NCBI GenBank assembly: GCA_009926865.1
Contig: RFOD01000001.1
Location: 1 to 64,000, forward strand
Origin: Gammaproteobacteria bacterium
GTDB lineage: Bacteria; Pseudomonadota; Gammaproteobacteria; Steroidobacterales; Steroidobacteraceae
Reading direction: 5' to 3'
DNA: 64,000 bases
Below the pieces are notes generated by a model that was given only the letters and a program-made list of their open reading frames with translations, had not been told where the DNA came from and made no database searches. Numbering within the stretch: the first letter of the stretch is position 1; each line of letters opens with the position of its first letter. Made by a program: the position numbers and the translations under genes. Of this stretch, positions 27,763 to 36,627 are shown piece after piece.

Positions 27763-28973
27763 GGATTGCCCCCCTCGGAGAGTTGGACACGCCAGCCAGT
27801 ATCCTCGCGGCTGATGAGAGGCGGTGATGCGAGCTTGAGGGAGGCTTCGGCGATCAGCTCTTGCGCTAATTCAGGGGGCGGACCTGTGCCGTCGTCCAAG
27901 AAGGTGAGCTCCACTTGCGCCGCCTTCGCATCGATCACCGAAAGCGAGGCCTCTGGCCAATATTTTTGAATCGTGATCGCAGCGTTCAGTCCGCGGCTGA
28001 GAGCAGTCGCCGCCTCGCGATCGGTACTCACGCTGCCGAGAACCTCGCGCCACTCGTCTCTCGTGCTTTGCAAGTTCTGGACGAGTGCATGATCGCGGAG
28101 GCTGAGGGTGACATCGATTGCGAGTAATAGTAGGACTGCCGTCGCCGTCCAGATGATCGGCCAGCGCCACGCGCGCCAATCCAAGCGGCGGCTCGGCGTC
28201 GGTGCAAACGCGCCCTGCAAGAGGTTGACGAGACTCGCCGATCGATCGCGGCCGCTCAGCCACGCCAGCGGATGCGGGTCAGTCGCCTGCCATCGAATCG
28301 CAACGAATCGATCGCCGAGTGGTGCAAGCCGCGGTTCATATTGAGGCCGATCCTCTGCGCGCGCGAGCACCCAGAGCCCAAGCTGATGGACTTGGCTAGA
28401 AGCCCACGCCGACAGCGTCGCATCAAGCTGATCGAGCTCGACCATTTGCCAACGGCCGTCTGGATGACGAAGCCGTGCGACCTCACCCTCGAGCCAGACT
28501 TGAATATCGCCGGGCTTCGCGGGTAAGGCGTCAGACTCGGCGTAGATCGCTCGCGGTGCAGGGACGCCAGAGCTTTCGAATACCGCCAATAGTTGTTGTA
28601 GCCGCGCGCGGCGCAGCACGCGTACCGGTACTTGCCACTGACCATCGGCTTGACGTTCGGGGGTGCCCAGTGCGAAATGCTCATCCTCGACATCGCTCGT
28701 CAAAGATTCCTCGACGGCAAAGGGGACATGCGCTGGCAACTGACTCGCGGATTTGGCAGGCACCGTCGGATGCTGCTCTAGCACCAGATACGCGGGTAGC
28801 CAAATCACGATGTCGAATGGAGCGGTCAATCGCTCAAGGTGCGACCCGAGCGCATCCAAGCGAACCGTTTGCGCGCCGGTCGGTCCGCCGACGCTCGAGT
28901 GCTGCCAGATCTCAAGTTCATCAGCAGCCCAATGATTTGGGCGAATGTGCAAAGTGGTCGACAAGCTAGTCAC
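27759..28973 (-). CDS. gspL: Type II secretion system protein L
   Basis: Inner-membrane platform protein of 404 residues that links the secretion ATPase GspE to the membrane. The cytoplasmic actin-like domain occupies about residues 1-250 (TLHIRPNHWAADELEIWQ, VPFAVEESLTSDVEDEHFAL). A transmembrane helix near 270-287 (WPIIWTATAVLLLLAI) follows, then a ferredoxin-like periplasmic domain. It overlaps both neighbours by 4 bases. GspE itself is not in the window. Confidence 0.85.
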   Translation of the reverse strand: MTSLSTTLHIRPNHWAADELEIWQHSSVGGPTGAQTVRLDALGSHLERLTAPFDIVIWLPAYLVLEQHPTVPAKSASQLPAHVPFAVEESLTSDVEDEHFALGTPERQADGQWQVPVRVLRRARLQQLLAVFESSGVPAPRAIYAESDALPAKPGDIQVWLEGEVARLRHPDGRWQMVELDQLDATLSAWASSQVHQLGLWVLARAEDRPQYEPRLAPLGDRFVAIRWQATDPHPLAWLSGRDRSASLVNLLQGAFAPTPSRRLDWRAWRWPIIWTATAVLLLLAIDVTLSLRDHALVQNLQSTRDEWREVLGSVSTDREAATALSRGLNAAITIQKYWPEASLSVIDAKAAQVELTFLDDGTGPPPELAQELIAEASLKLASPPLISREDTGWRVQLSEGGNP

Positions 28974-29926
28974 TGCATGGATTCTCGGGTCAGGACGCGC
29001 ACCTGCGCGCGAGCGGCGCCGTCGCCATCAAGGCGCAGCACACTGTACAAGGCGAACTCCGCGCTGCCAATCTGCACCCAGGTTTTAAGGCCGAAATAAC
29101 GCGAGGTTTCGCCTAACTTAAGGCTACGTTTCAACGCAAGATACGTATTCGGATCGCGCACACTGTTACGAACGGCCTCTTCGCCAGGGAAACATTGCTC
29201 GGCTTGGGCTTGTTGTAAGCGCTCCGGTTGATTCAACCATTGCTGATCGCCGCTGAGACTATCGAGTACGGCAGCGGTCGCCGTGCACGCGTTCAATCCT
29301 GCATCTAAGGGGAGCGCGGTGATGTGTGGCGCAAGTCTCTGGTAACGCTCCATGCCAAACCCGGGCAAGGACAAGATTTCACTCGGGCTGACCAGCCACT
29401 GGTTACCCGGCCGCGCCGCGGGGCTCGCACTGGCGTGAAAGGCTTCCTCGCCGCCGCCCGGGAGCGGTCGATCATCAGCATCAATCCAGTCGACGAGGCG
29501 AGGCGCCCATTCAGGTTCAATCCCCACCGCTTGTAAGAGACGCTCAAAGAATTGGAGTGCAGTGGGATCAACACTGCCGTCGGGGCTCAGTAGAGCGTTT
29601 AAATTGAATCGCCCCTGAAGGTCCTCGAGCTGCGCCTCCAATATCGCACCTGTAACGGGTTCGATGGGTCCAAGCGGCTGATGCCAGCGTTGGCCTTGGT
29701 GTACCCGTAAGCCCGAGTCCGTCAGCTCATCTTTAATTGCCCAGCTCGACAATGCCTCGGTGGCGCCCAGCAGCTGCCAGGCCTGATCCTGCGCGCTGAC
29801 GGCTTGCTGACGGTGCAGCATAAAACCTGTGCTGACACTGAGGGCGGCAGCGATCGCGGCCATGAGCGCAAGCAAAATGAGTGCGGTGAGTAAGGCGACC
29901 CCCCGTATCGCTCGGCGACCGCTCAT
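28970..29926 (-). CDS. gspK: Type II secretion minor pseudopilin K
   Basis: Tip pseudopilin of the secretion pseudopilus, 318 residues, much larger than the other pseudopilins as is usual for GspK. The prepilin leader ends RG before VALLTALILLAL. Position 5 is Thr instead of the Glu found in other pseudopilins, which is characteristic of the tip subunit. The insert domain includes GRFNLNALL and WIDADDRPLPGGGEE, a calcium-site-like stretch. It overlaps gspJ and gspL by 4 bases each. Confidence 0.88.
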   Translation of the reverse strand: MSGRRAIRGVALLTALILLALMAAIAAALSVSTGFMLHRQQAVSAQDQAWQLLGATEALSSWAIKDELTDSGLRVHQGQRWHQPLGPIEPVTGAILEAQLEDLQGRFNLNALLSPDGSVDPTALQFFERLLQAVGIEPEWAPRLVDWIDADDRPLPGGGEEAFHASASPAARPGNQWLVSPSEILSLPGFGMERYQRLAPHITALPLDAGLNACTATAAVLDSLSGDQQWLNQPERLQQAQAEQCFPGEEAVRNSVRDPNTYLALKRSLKLGETSRYFGLKTWVQIGSAEFALYSVLRLDGDGAARAQVRVLTRESMQ

Positions 29927-30564
29927 CCTGCGAGCTCGATGACACGACGAATTTCGCCATACCGAGCCGTTCGCAAGCGCAACTCAACCGCGCGCGGACG
30001 CTCTCGCAAGCTCGAAACGCCTGTGCCGCTGTTGCCCGTAGCGGCGAGCGGCCAAGTATCGGACCATTGATCGAGAGTTCGATTGTGTCCGAGCGCGCGG
30101 ATCTGCAGCGCTTCGACGCCCTGTAAGATCACCTGCCGACGCCAAGGCGGCGACGCCGATGTTCGATCTAAGATGGGCGAGGAGAGTCGCAGAAGCTGAT
30201 CACCCTCGAGCACATAGCGAACGCGTATCAAGCGGCTGCGCGGCGAACCTAACGTTAATGATTGACCACCGCGAGTCAATGAAACACCGATACTTTGACG
30301 AGGATCAAGTTGCAGTGCCGGCTCCATGCTTCGTCCGAGCTCATCTCTCACGGGTCGAGGCGCCATTTGCGCAAAATCCTGCGTGAGTAGATGCACGGCA
30401 CGTTGCAAATCCGTCAGCGACTGCTGCGCAGTATCGAGGCGATCTCGATGCGCGGCCGCTTGATTGAGCGCGCCGTAGCCCAGCGTCAACATCACTGCCG
30501 AGATGAAGACCGCCACTAATAACTCAAGTAGCGTGAACCCCTGGGAGCGTTGGCCGCCTCTCAT
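29923..30564 (-). CDS. gspJ: Type II secretion minor pseudopilin J
   Basis: Minor pseudopilin of 213 residues. The leader MRGGQRSQG is cleaved before FTLLELLVAVFISAVML, with Glu5 present. The C-terminal domain has the GspJ feature RDELGRSMEPALQL. With GspI and GspK it forms the tip complex that starts pseudopilus assembly. 4-base overlaps on both sides point to a tightly coupled operon. Confidence 0.86.
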   Translation of the reverse strand: MRGGQRSQGFTLLELLVAVFISAVMLTLGYGALNQAAAHRDRLDTAQQSLTDLQRAVHLLTQDFAQMAPRPVRDELGRSMEPALQLDPRQSIGVSLTRGGQSLTLGSPRSRLIRVRYVLEGDQLLRLSSPILDRTSASPPWRRQVILQGVEALQIRALGHNRTLDQWSDTWPLAATGNSGTGVSSLRERPRAVELRLRTARYGEIRRVIELAG

Positions 30565-31019
30565 GAGCCACCGGTCCGTGTGGCGGGTGCATTAACCGTC
30601 GGTGAAGCGCCGCGATCCCACAGTGCGTCGACGGAATCCGCGCGCATCGGCTCGGCGAGTCGAGCACCCGTTACCTCAACGTTCAGCGTGGACGAGTTGC
30701 CCGCTTGAGAGGCCGGCTCAACGCGCACTGTAATCTGAAGAACCTCGGGGATCGCCGTTTCGGCGATAGTTTGACGCCAGCGCCAAGACCGACCGGCCAT
30801 CATCTGCTCGCCACTTCGCTCACCGACACTCAATGATTGGGTATTAAGACGCGTTTCGGCGAGCACATTGAGCGCGACCCACTCGGCGAGACTCCGCTCT
30901 TCGAGCCGAGAAATCGCGCGCGCACCGGTACTGAGTGCGCTCATGATCGCACCTGCACCCAGTGCGACGAGTACGAGCGCAACGAGAACCTCAACTAAAG
31001 TGAAGCCTGCGTGTTTCAT
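30561..31019 (-). CDS. gspI: Type II secretion minor pseudopilin I
   Basis: Minor pseudopilin of 152 residues. A very short leader (MKHAG) precedes FTLVEVLVALVLVALGAG, with Glu5. The stretch LEERSLAEWVALNVLAE is highly typical of GspI. It begins 10 bases after gspH and overlaps gspJ by 4 bases. Confidence 0.87.
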   Translation of the reverse strand: MKHAGFTLVEVLVALVLVALGAGAIMSALSTGARAISRLEERSLAEWVALNVLAETRLNTQSLSVGERSGEQMMAGRSWRWRQTIAETAIPEVLQITVRVEPASQAGNSSTLNVEVTGARLAEPMRADSVDALWDRGASPTVNAPATRTGGS

Positions 31020-31029
31020 CGTCGGACTG

Positions 31030-31641
31030 TCACCTTGTCACTGGGGCGATCAGTTGTAGGGCGGAGTTCGCATCAGGCCGTAATACCCACCCTGCCATCG
31101 AGCCGCTCGGGCGCAGTTTAACTTCAAAGATTGTGAACTCGCCATTGGCGGCCACCCCTAACTGTGGCACGCGTTCGCTTGGCATCCCGTTCGCGACGCT
31201 GTCTCTCGGCGTCGACTCGGAGTCCTCATTGATTAAGGCGACACGACCCTCAATGAATAAATCGATCTCGACGCCTTCAGGCCAGCGGTCGGGGGCTAAC
31301 GTACGATTTCTGAAGGACCGCCATGCCCCAAAGCGCACCGAGTAGGCAAAGAATTCATAGCCGTCTTGGTTTATGTATAGACCCACTGCACGTTGCTCAA
31401 GTTCAGCCAACTCCCGCGCGGCTAAGAGCTTTTGCTGTAATTGCTGAGCTGAGCGTTTAGCGGGATCGTCACCGCCGAGCACGCGCAAGGAGAGGACCGC
31501 CGCTGCGGTCATTAAGCCGATGACGGCGGTCACGACGAGCATTTCAAGGAGCGTGAAGCCAGGCTCACGTCGAGCCAGCACGGGCAAGCGGCGCTTGGCG
31601 GATCGGATGTTAGTCCGCCAGATTCCAGTTGCCGATGTCAT
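31030..31641 (-). CDS. gspH: Type II secretion minor pseudopilin H
   Basis: Minor pseudopilin with the leader RREPG cleaved before FTLLEMLVVTAVIGLMTAA. The start is uncertain. The ATG at 31641 (203 residues) would overlap the end of gspG by 32 bases and give a 28-residue leader. TTG at 31587 or GTG at 31581 would give the usual short leader and start just after the gspG stop, but neither has a ribosome site. The product is otherwise normal for GspH. Confidence 0.8.
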   Translation of the reverse strand: MTSATGIWRTNIRSAKRRLPVLARREPGFTLLEMLVVTAVIGLMTAAAVLSLRVLGGDDPAKRSAQQLQQKLLAARELAELEQRAVGLYINQDGYEFFAYSVRFGAWRSFRNRTLAPDRWPEGVEIDLFIEGRVALINEDSESTPRDSVANGMPSERVPQLGVAANGEFTIFEVKLRPSGSMAGWVLRPDANSALQLIAPVTR

Positions 31642-32029
31642 CACCGCCGCCGGCGTCCTCGACTCCATTCGGCCCCAAAGAAAAAAGATCATAATCGCCG
31701 CCGCGAGTGCCGGGATAACGGTATTGGTACGCTTGACCCCACGGATCGTCCGAGACACGCGCCAGATAGTCACCAGACTGTGAAAGTGCCGCGAGGCCCT
31801 CACCTGACGGTGGGTAGCGGCCTGTATCAAGCCGATAAAGCGTTAACGCGGTCTCGATTGCCTGGATGTCTCCACGCGCTTTAGTTACCCGTGCATCGTC
31901 GACGCGTCCCATCACGCGAGGGACGATGAAGGAGGCGAGCAGCCCAATGATCACGACCACGACCATGATTTCCACCAAGGTGAAGCCATCGTCTGAGCGC
32001 CGGCGGTCGCGATGGCGAGCGTTTGCCAT
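31610..32029 (-). CDS. gspG: Type II secretion major pseudopilin G
   Basis: Major pseudopilin that forms the piston-like pseudopilus. The ATG at 32029 gives the leader MANARHRDRRRSDDG before FTLVEIMVVVVIIGLLASF; an ATG at 32068 would make it 13 residues longer. The GspG core is complete (RVDDARVTKARGDIQAIETAL, YPPSGEGL, DPWGQAYQYRYPG) and ends with the calcium-binding region GGGDDIGNWN. It is the first gene of the run and is divergent from fabD, so gspC, D, E and F must lie elsewhere. Confidence 0.9.
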   Translation of the reverse strand: MANARHRDRRRSDDGFTLVEIMVVVVIIGLLASFIVPRVMGRVDDARVTKARGDIQAIETALTLYRLDTGRYPPSGEGLAALSQSGDYLARVSDDPWGQAYQYRYPGTRGGDYDLFSLGPNGVEDAGGGDDIGNWNLAD

Positions 32030-32110
32030 CGGCCGAGCCAGATTTAGGGTTCGGTAGGTGCGGAACATGTTCGGATCATAGCAAAGCCGTCAGGTCGCAA
32101 CCGTCTGGCA

Positions 32111-32139
32111 AGGGCAGGGGGCGCGAACGGACGTATAAT
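32111..32139 (+). promoter_or_regulatory. Promoter candidate for fabD
   Basis: A consensus -10 TATAAT at 32134-32139 lies 28 bases before the fabD ATG. With a 17-base spacer the -35 would be AGGGCA at 32111-32116, a partial match. It sits in the divergent gspG-fabD space. Confidence 0.55.
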
Positions 32140-32167
32140 CGCGCCCAGTTCATGACGGAGCGATGAC

Positions 32168-33112
32168 ATGTCGGTGGCATTTGTGTTTCCGGGCCAAGGG
32201 TCCCAGTCAGTCGGGATGATGGCCACTTGGGCCGAAACGGCCGTGGTCCGCGAGACCTTTGCCGAAGCGTCGGCCGTGTTGGGCTACGACCTGTGGGCGC
32301 TTGCGGAGCAGGGCCCGAGTGAGCAGCTCGCTTTGACCGAGATTACTCAGCCTTTGATGTTAGTGGCGGGCGTAGCGTGCTGGCGTGCGTGGTCGGCTAC
32401 CACCGAGTTGAAACCCCGCTGGGTCGCCGGTCACAGCTTGGGGGAGTTCACTGCCTTGGTCGCGGCAGGAACGATGGATTTTCGCGAGGCAGTCGACATC
32501 GTCCGGTTTCGCGGCGAGGTGATGCGCGATGCCGTCCCAGCGGGCGAGGGAGGAATGGCTGCCGTGTTAGGCTTAAGTGACGAAGAGGTCATTCAGGCCT
32601 GCGTCCAGGCGGCTCAGGGAGAGATCGTCGAAGCGGTGAACTTTAACGCGCCGAGCCAGGTGGTGATCGCGGGTCATCGCACCGCGCTGCAGCGCGCCGC
32701 TGAGATCGCCAAATCCATGGGCGCGAAGCGCGCATTGATGCTGCCGATTAGTGTGCCGTGTCACAGCAGCTTGATGCAGGGTGCGGCTGAGCAGCTACGC
32801 GAACGCCTCGCTAATGTATTGCTGCGAGTGCCGAGCATCCGTTTCATGAGTTCAGTCGATGCCAAAGAATATCAAGAGCCAGAAAGTATCCGCGATCTTT
32901 TATATCGGCAGCTTGCGAGTCCCGTCCGCTGGGTGAGGACCATGGAGGCGTTGATGGAGACCGAAGTGTCCGTGACCGTTGAATGCGGCCCTGGGAAGGT
33001 ATTAGTGGGATTGCAAAAGCGGATTGATCGTAGCGCCGAACGTATGGTCTACGCGTTGGATGACGCGGCTAGCATGAGTACCGTTGCTCAGACCTTGGCG
33101 ATATCAGCATGA
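32168..33112 (+). CDS. fabD: Malonyl-CoA:ACP transacylase
   Basis: Transfers malonyl from CoA to acyl carrier protein to supply fatty-acid elongation in the cytoplasm. The 314-residue protein has the PGQGSQSVGMM start and the nucleophile Ser90 in GHSLGEF. The malonate-binding Arg is in VRFRGEVMRDA and the partner His in SVPCHSSLM. It leads the fab cluster, is divergent from gspG, and overlaps fabG by 4 bases. rpmF, plsX and fabH, which often precede it, are absent here. Confidence 0.95.
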   Translation: MSVAFVFPGQGSQSVGMMATWAETAVVRETFAEASAVLGYDLWALAEQGPSEQLALTEITQPLMLVAGVACWRAWSATTELKPRWVAGHSLGEFTALVAAGTMDFREAVDIVRFRGEVMRDAVPAGEGGMAAVLGLSDEEVIQACVQAAQGEIVEAVNFNAPSQVVIAGHRTALQRAAEIAKSMGAKRALMLPISVPCHSSLMQGAAEQLRERLANVLLRVPSIRFMSSVDAKEYQEPESIRDLLYRQLASPVRWVRTMEALMETEVSVTVECGPGKVLVGLQKRIDRSAERMVYALDDAASMSTVAQTLAISA

Positions 33113-33852
33113 AATACTTTGATCTCAGCGGTGAGACGGCGCTGGTTACGGGGGCTTCGCGCGGCATTGGCGCAGCCATTGCCGCATCACTCTGTGCCGC
33201 GGGCGCCCAGGTCATCGGCACGGCGACCACCGCCGAGGGAGCGGGTCGAATCAGTGACTCTCTGGCGGGGAAAGGTCGCGGAGCCTTGGTCGATGTGAGT
33301 AGCGCGGCATCGGTCGAGGCGCTTTTCACCGATCTCAGCGCGCGTGAGGAATTACCCAGCATCGTAGTCAATAACGCCGGTATCACGCGCGATGGGCTGC
33401 TCATACGCATGAAGGATAGTGATTGGGATGAGGTCGTCGCGACCGATCTCACGTCGGTGTTTCGCGTCAGCCGGGCGAGCTTGCGACACATGATGAAGCA
33501 GCGCAAAGGTCGCATTATTACGATTACCTCGGTGGTCGGGGCGATGGGTAACGCGGGGCAAACGAACTACGCGGCTGCCAAAGCCGGAGTGATCGGCTTC
33601 ACGAAATCGCTCGCGCGCGAGGTCGGCAGTCGCGGCATCACCGTGAACGCGGTGGCGCCCGGCTTTATCGACACCGATATGACTCGTGCACTTGACGACT
33701 CACAACGAGAGACGCTGCAACAGGGGATCGCGCTCGGGCGACTCGGCTCGAGCGAGGATATCGCCGCGGCCGTGCTCTACTTAGCGTCCTCGGCGGGTTC
33801 CTATGTCACGGGCCAAACCCTGCATGTCAACGGCGGTCTGTGGATGCCGTAA
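33109..33852 (+). CDS. fabG: 3-oxoacyl-ACP reductase
   Basis: NADPH-dependent reduction of 3-ketoacyl-ACP in fatty-acid synthesis. 247 residues with GASRGIGAAIA (cofactor loop), NNAGITRDGLLIRMKDSDWD, catalytic Tyr and Lys in NYAAAKAG, and the closing LHVNGGLWMP. All are typical of FabG rather than catabolic SDRs. It overlaps fabD by 4 bases. A 158-base gap with a possible promoter follows before acpP. Confidence 0.94.
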   Translation: MKYFDLSGETALVTGASRGIGAAIAASLCAAGAQVIGTATTAEGAGRISDSLAGKGRGALVDVSSAASVEALFTDLSAREELPSIVVNNAGITRDGLLIRMKDSDWDEVVATDLTSVFRVSRASLRHMMKQRKGRIITITSVVGAMGNAGQTNYAAAKAGVIGFTKSLAREVGSRGITVNAVAPGFIDTDMTRALDDSQRETLQQGIALGRLGSSEDIAAAVLYLASSAGSYVTGQTLHVNGGLWMP

Positions 33853-33936
33853 GCCCGCGAGATCGCTGAATCATTCCGAAATAGTATTTAAAAACAGAAT
33901 CTTACAAGCTTAGTGGCTTCGGCGATTGGCATCCCC

Positions 33937-33942
33937 TACAAT
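33937..33942 (+). promoter_or_regulatory. -10 candidate for a separate acpP promoter
   Basis: TACAAT in the 158-base fabG-acpP space, about 69 bases before the acpP ATG. No clear -35 precedes it. A separate promoter would fit the high demand for acyl carrier protein. Confidence 0.3.
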
Positions 33943-34010
33943 GCGCGCTTGCAACGATGTTCATATGATCTCGTTGCCACTAATCAGGTCGTCAAGAGGA
34001 CAAAAAACCG

Positions 34011-34250
34011 ATGAGTACTGTTGAACAGCAAGTCAAAGCCATCGTGGCCGAACAGCTTGGGGTGAAGCTGGAGCAAGTCACCAACAATGCTAGTTTCGTC
34101 GATGACCTTGGCGCCGATTCGCTTGACACCGTGGAACTCGTGATGGCGTTGGAAGAGGAATTTGAAACTGAAATTCCTGACGAGGACGCTGAGAAAATCA
34201 CTACCGTCCAACAGGCCATTGATTACGTCGAAGCTCGTCGCAAGGCGTAA
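34011..34250 (+). CDS. acpP: Acyl carrier protein
   Basis: 79-residue acidic carrier that holds growing acyl chains on a phosphopantetheine attached to Ser37 in [20 protein letters not shown]. The four-helix layout and length are standard for AcpP. The ribosome site AGAGGA lies upstream. A GC-rich hairpin follows before fabF. Confidence 0.96.
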   Translation: MSTVEQQVKAIVAEQLGVKLEQVTNNASFVDDLGADSLDTVELVMALEEEFETEIPDEDAEKITTVQQAIDYVEARRKA

Positions 34251-34265
34251 GAACGGCTACCGGGG

Positions 34266-34286
34266 TCGGGCGAGTATCTCGCCCGA
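34266..34286 (+). terminator. 9-bp hairpin between acpP and fabF (possible attenuator)
   Basis: TCGGGCGAG, loop TAT and CTCGCCCGA form a perfect GC-rich stem, followed by a pyrimidine-rich stretch ending TTTTT about 11 bases later. A leaky terminator or a 3'-end stabiliser here could keep acpP transcripts in excess over fabF. Confidence 0.5.
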
Positions 34287-34319
34287 TTGCCTTCTCATTT
34301 TTCAGCACGTGAGGCGCCC

Positions 34320-35567
34320 GTGAGCAAACGGCGTGTCGTGGTAACTGGTCTCGGTATCGTTTCGCCTCTAGGTAGTGCGATCCCGACCGTTTGGCAAAAT
34401 ATTTTGGCCGGTCGTAGTGGTATCGGTCCAATTACCCGTTTTGACACCGAAGGCTTTGCCACCCGCATCGGCGGGGCGGTGCAGGGCTTCGATGTTGCCG
34501 ACTACCTACCTCCCAAAGAATCGCGTCGCATGGATGAGTTCATCCATTATGGCGTCGCGGCTGGTGTACAAGCGGTGCAGGATGCCGGGATCGACTTCGC
34601 CGGCCTCGATGCCACCCGCTGTGGTGTTATTTGTGGTGCAGGAATCGGCGGGCTGTCGACCATTGAAGCGGAATATGACGCGTTTTTAGCCGCCGGTAGC
34701 CCGAGGAAGATTTCTCCCTTCTTTATCCCGTCCTCCATCATCAACATGATCTCGGGACACCTATCCATTCGTTACGGGCTCAAGGGCCCGAACCTGGCGG
34801 TGGTCACGGCCTGTACCACCTCCACCCATGCGATTGGTCTCGGTCTACGTACCATTCAATATGGGGATGCGGACGTGATGCTCGCGGGCGGTGGGGAGAT
34901 GTCAACCACACGGCTTGGAATCGGCGGCTTTTCCCAAGCCAAAGCCCTGTCGACTCGCAATGAAGATCCGGAGGGAGCGTCGCGGCCCTGGGACCGTGAA
35001 CGCGATGGATTCGTGGCCGCCGATGGCGGTGGCGCATTGATGCTCGAAGAACTGGAGCATGCCAAACGGCGTGGTGCACACATTTACGCCGAGTTAGTTG
35101 GCTTTGGGATGAGCGGCGATGCCTACCACATTACGGCGCCCCCCGCCGATGGCGAGGGCGCACGAGCGGCAATGGCGAACGCGCTGAAGGATGCTCAACT
35201 GTCAGCCGACGCCGTACACTATTTGAATGCGCATGCGACCTCGACATTGCTCGGCGATCGCGCCGAAACCACCGCGATCAAAAATGCCTTTGGTGATCAT
35301 GCTCAGCAATTAGCGGTGAGCTCCACGAAGTCGATGACGGGGCATTTGCTCGGCGCGGCCGGTGTGGTGGAGGCCATATTCTCGATTCTCGCGATTCGCG
35401 ATCAGGTGGCGCCGCCGACCATTAACCTGCATGACCCAGACCCGGAGTGCGATTTGGATTACGTGCCGTTGCAGGCGAGATCTATGCGAATTGATACGGC
35501 CATGTCCAATTCCTTTGGATTTGGTGGCACCAACGGGACTTTGGTGTTTCGTAAATTCATGGATTAA
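34320..35567 (+). CDS. fabF: 3-oxoacyl-ACP synthase II
   Basis: Condensing enzyme that elongates acyl-ACP with malonyl-ACP. From the GTG at 34320, placed 5 bases after GAGG, the protein is 415 residues and begins MSKRRVVVTGLG, the usual FabF start. The catalytic triad is Cys165 in VVTACTTSTHA and the His residues in NAHATSTLLGD and SMTGHLLGAAG. It forms one transcription unit with mltG, tmk and holB downstream (10-base gap, then 4-base overlaps). Confidence 0.94.
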   Translation: MSKRRVVVTGLGIVSPLGSAIPTVWQNILAGRSGIGPITRFDTEGFATRIGGAVQGFDVADYLPPKESRRMDEFIHYGVAAGVQAVQDAGIDFAGLDATRCGVICGAGIGGLSTIEAEYDAFLAAGSPRKISPFFIPSSIINMISGHLSIRYGLKGPNLAVVTACTTSTHAIGLGLRTIQYGDADVMLAGGGEMSTTRLGIGGFSQAKALSTRNEDPEGASRPWDRERDGFVAADGGGALMLEELEHAKRRGAHIYAELVGFGMSGDAYHITAPPADGEGARAAMANALKDAQLSADAVHYLNAHATSTLLGDRAETTAIKNAFGDHAQQLAVSSTKSMTGHLLGAAGVVEAIFSILAIRDQVAPPTINLHDPDPECDLDYVPLQARSMRIDTAMSNSFGFGGTNGTLVFRKFMD

Positions 35568-35577
35568 GGACGGCTGA

Positions 35578-36627
35578 ATGAGCCGACCCGCCCGTCGTGG
35601 AATTTTTGTTGCCATCCTAGGGATCAGCCTCGTTCTCATCGCGGCGATGGCGCTGCTCTGGATCGATCGTAGCGCGCATTCAACCGGGCCACTTGCCCGT
35701 GAAATCATCTTTGAGGTGCAGGCCGGTGAAAGTACGCGCAGCGTGCTACGCCGCTTGCAATCTGAGGGTGCGCTAGGGTCTGCCGTCCGTGCCGAGTGGT
35801 GGTGGCGCTGGCGTCATGGCGCGCTCGAAGTACGCACCGGTCGCTATCGTCTCGCTGAAGGGGTCTCAACGGCCGCTCTGCTCGAACAGTTACAGTATGG
35901 GCGGGTGGTGCTGGAATCGTTGACGATCATTGAAGGCAGCACCTTCGCAGATTTCCGTCGTGCTCTGCGGGATCACCCACATGTCCGTCAGACGTTAAAT
36001 GGCATGAGCGACGCGCAAGTGATGCAGGCGCTTGAGCTCGAAGGTCATCACGAGGGCCGGTTTTTTCCCGATACGTATCGGTTTGCAGCAGGCACAACAG
36101 ATCGCAATATTTTGCGCCTTGGTTATGCCAAGATGCAGCGGCAACTTGCGGCGGCGTGGGAACAGAGGGCGCCGGGGCTACCCCTTAAATCACCCGACGA
36201 GGCGCTGATATTGGCATCCATCGTTGAGAAAGAAACCGGCCTTGCGAGCGAGAGAGCGCAAGTCGCTGGCGTATTCGTCTCGCGCCTGAGACGGGGCATG
36301 CGTCTACAGTCAGATCCAACGATCATCTACGGACTCGGTGAGACTTTTGACGGTGACATTCGTACTCGAGACTTACGCACTGATACGCCCTATAACACCT
36401 ATACCCGTGGTGGCTTACCGCCCACTCCAATTTCTTTACCGGGTGCGGATTCTTTAAACGCGGTGGTACAACCTGAAGAAACCGGAGCGCTATTTTTTGT
36501 CGCGACGGGAACAGGTGATGGATCACATCGATTCTCTCGAACCTATGCAGAACATCGCGAGGCGGTTAAAGCGATGCTAGCGCGTCAACGGGCAGCCCGT
36601 CGTACGGGTGGAGCGCAGACCCCATGA
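35578..36627 (+). CDS. mltG: Endolytic murein transglycosylase
   Basis: Inner-membrane lytic transglycosylase (YceG family) that cuts nascent glycan strands and sets their length. 349 residues: an N-terminal transmembrane helix (about 10-28), a LysM-like domain (FEVQAGESTRSVLRRLQSEG) and the catalytic domain with the Glu of SIVEKET near residue 217. RLQSDPTIIYGLG and YNTYTRGGLPPTPIS follow. Located between fabF and tmk as in many gammaproteobacteria, though pabC is missing. Overlaps tmk by 4 bases. Confidence 0.93.
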   Translation: MSRPARRGIFVAILGISLVLIAAMALLWIDRSAHSTGPLAREIIFEVQAGESTRSVLRRLQSEGALGSAVRAEWWWRWRHGALEVRTGRYRLAEGVSTAALLEQLQYGRVVLESLTIIEGSTFADFRRALRDHPHVRQTLNGMSDAQVMQALELEGHHEGRFFPDTYRFAAGTTDRNILRLGYAKMQRQLAAAWEQRAPGLPLKSPDEALILASIVEKETGLASERAQVAGVFVSRLRRGMRLQSDPTIIYGLGETFDGDIRTRDLRTDTPYNTYTRGGLPPTPISLPGADSLNAVVQPEETGALFFVATGTGDGSHRFSRTYAEHREAVKAMLARQRAARRTGGAQTP

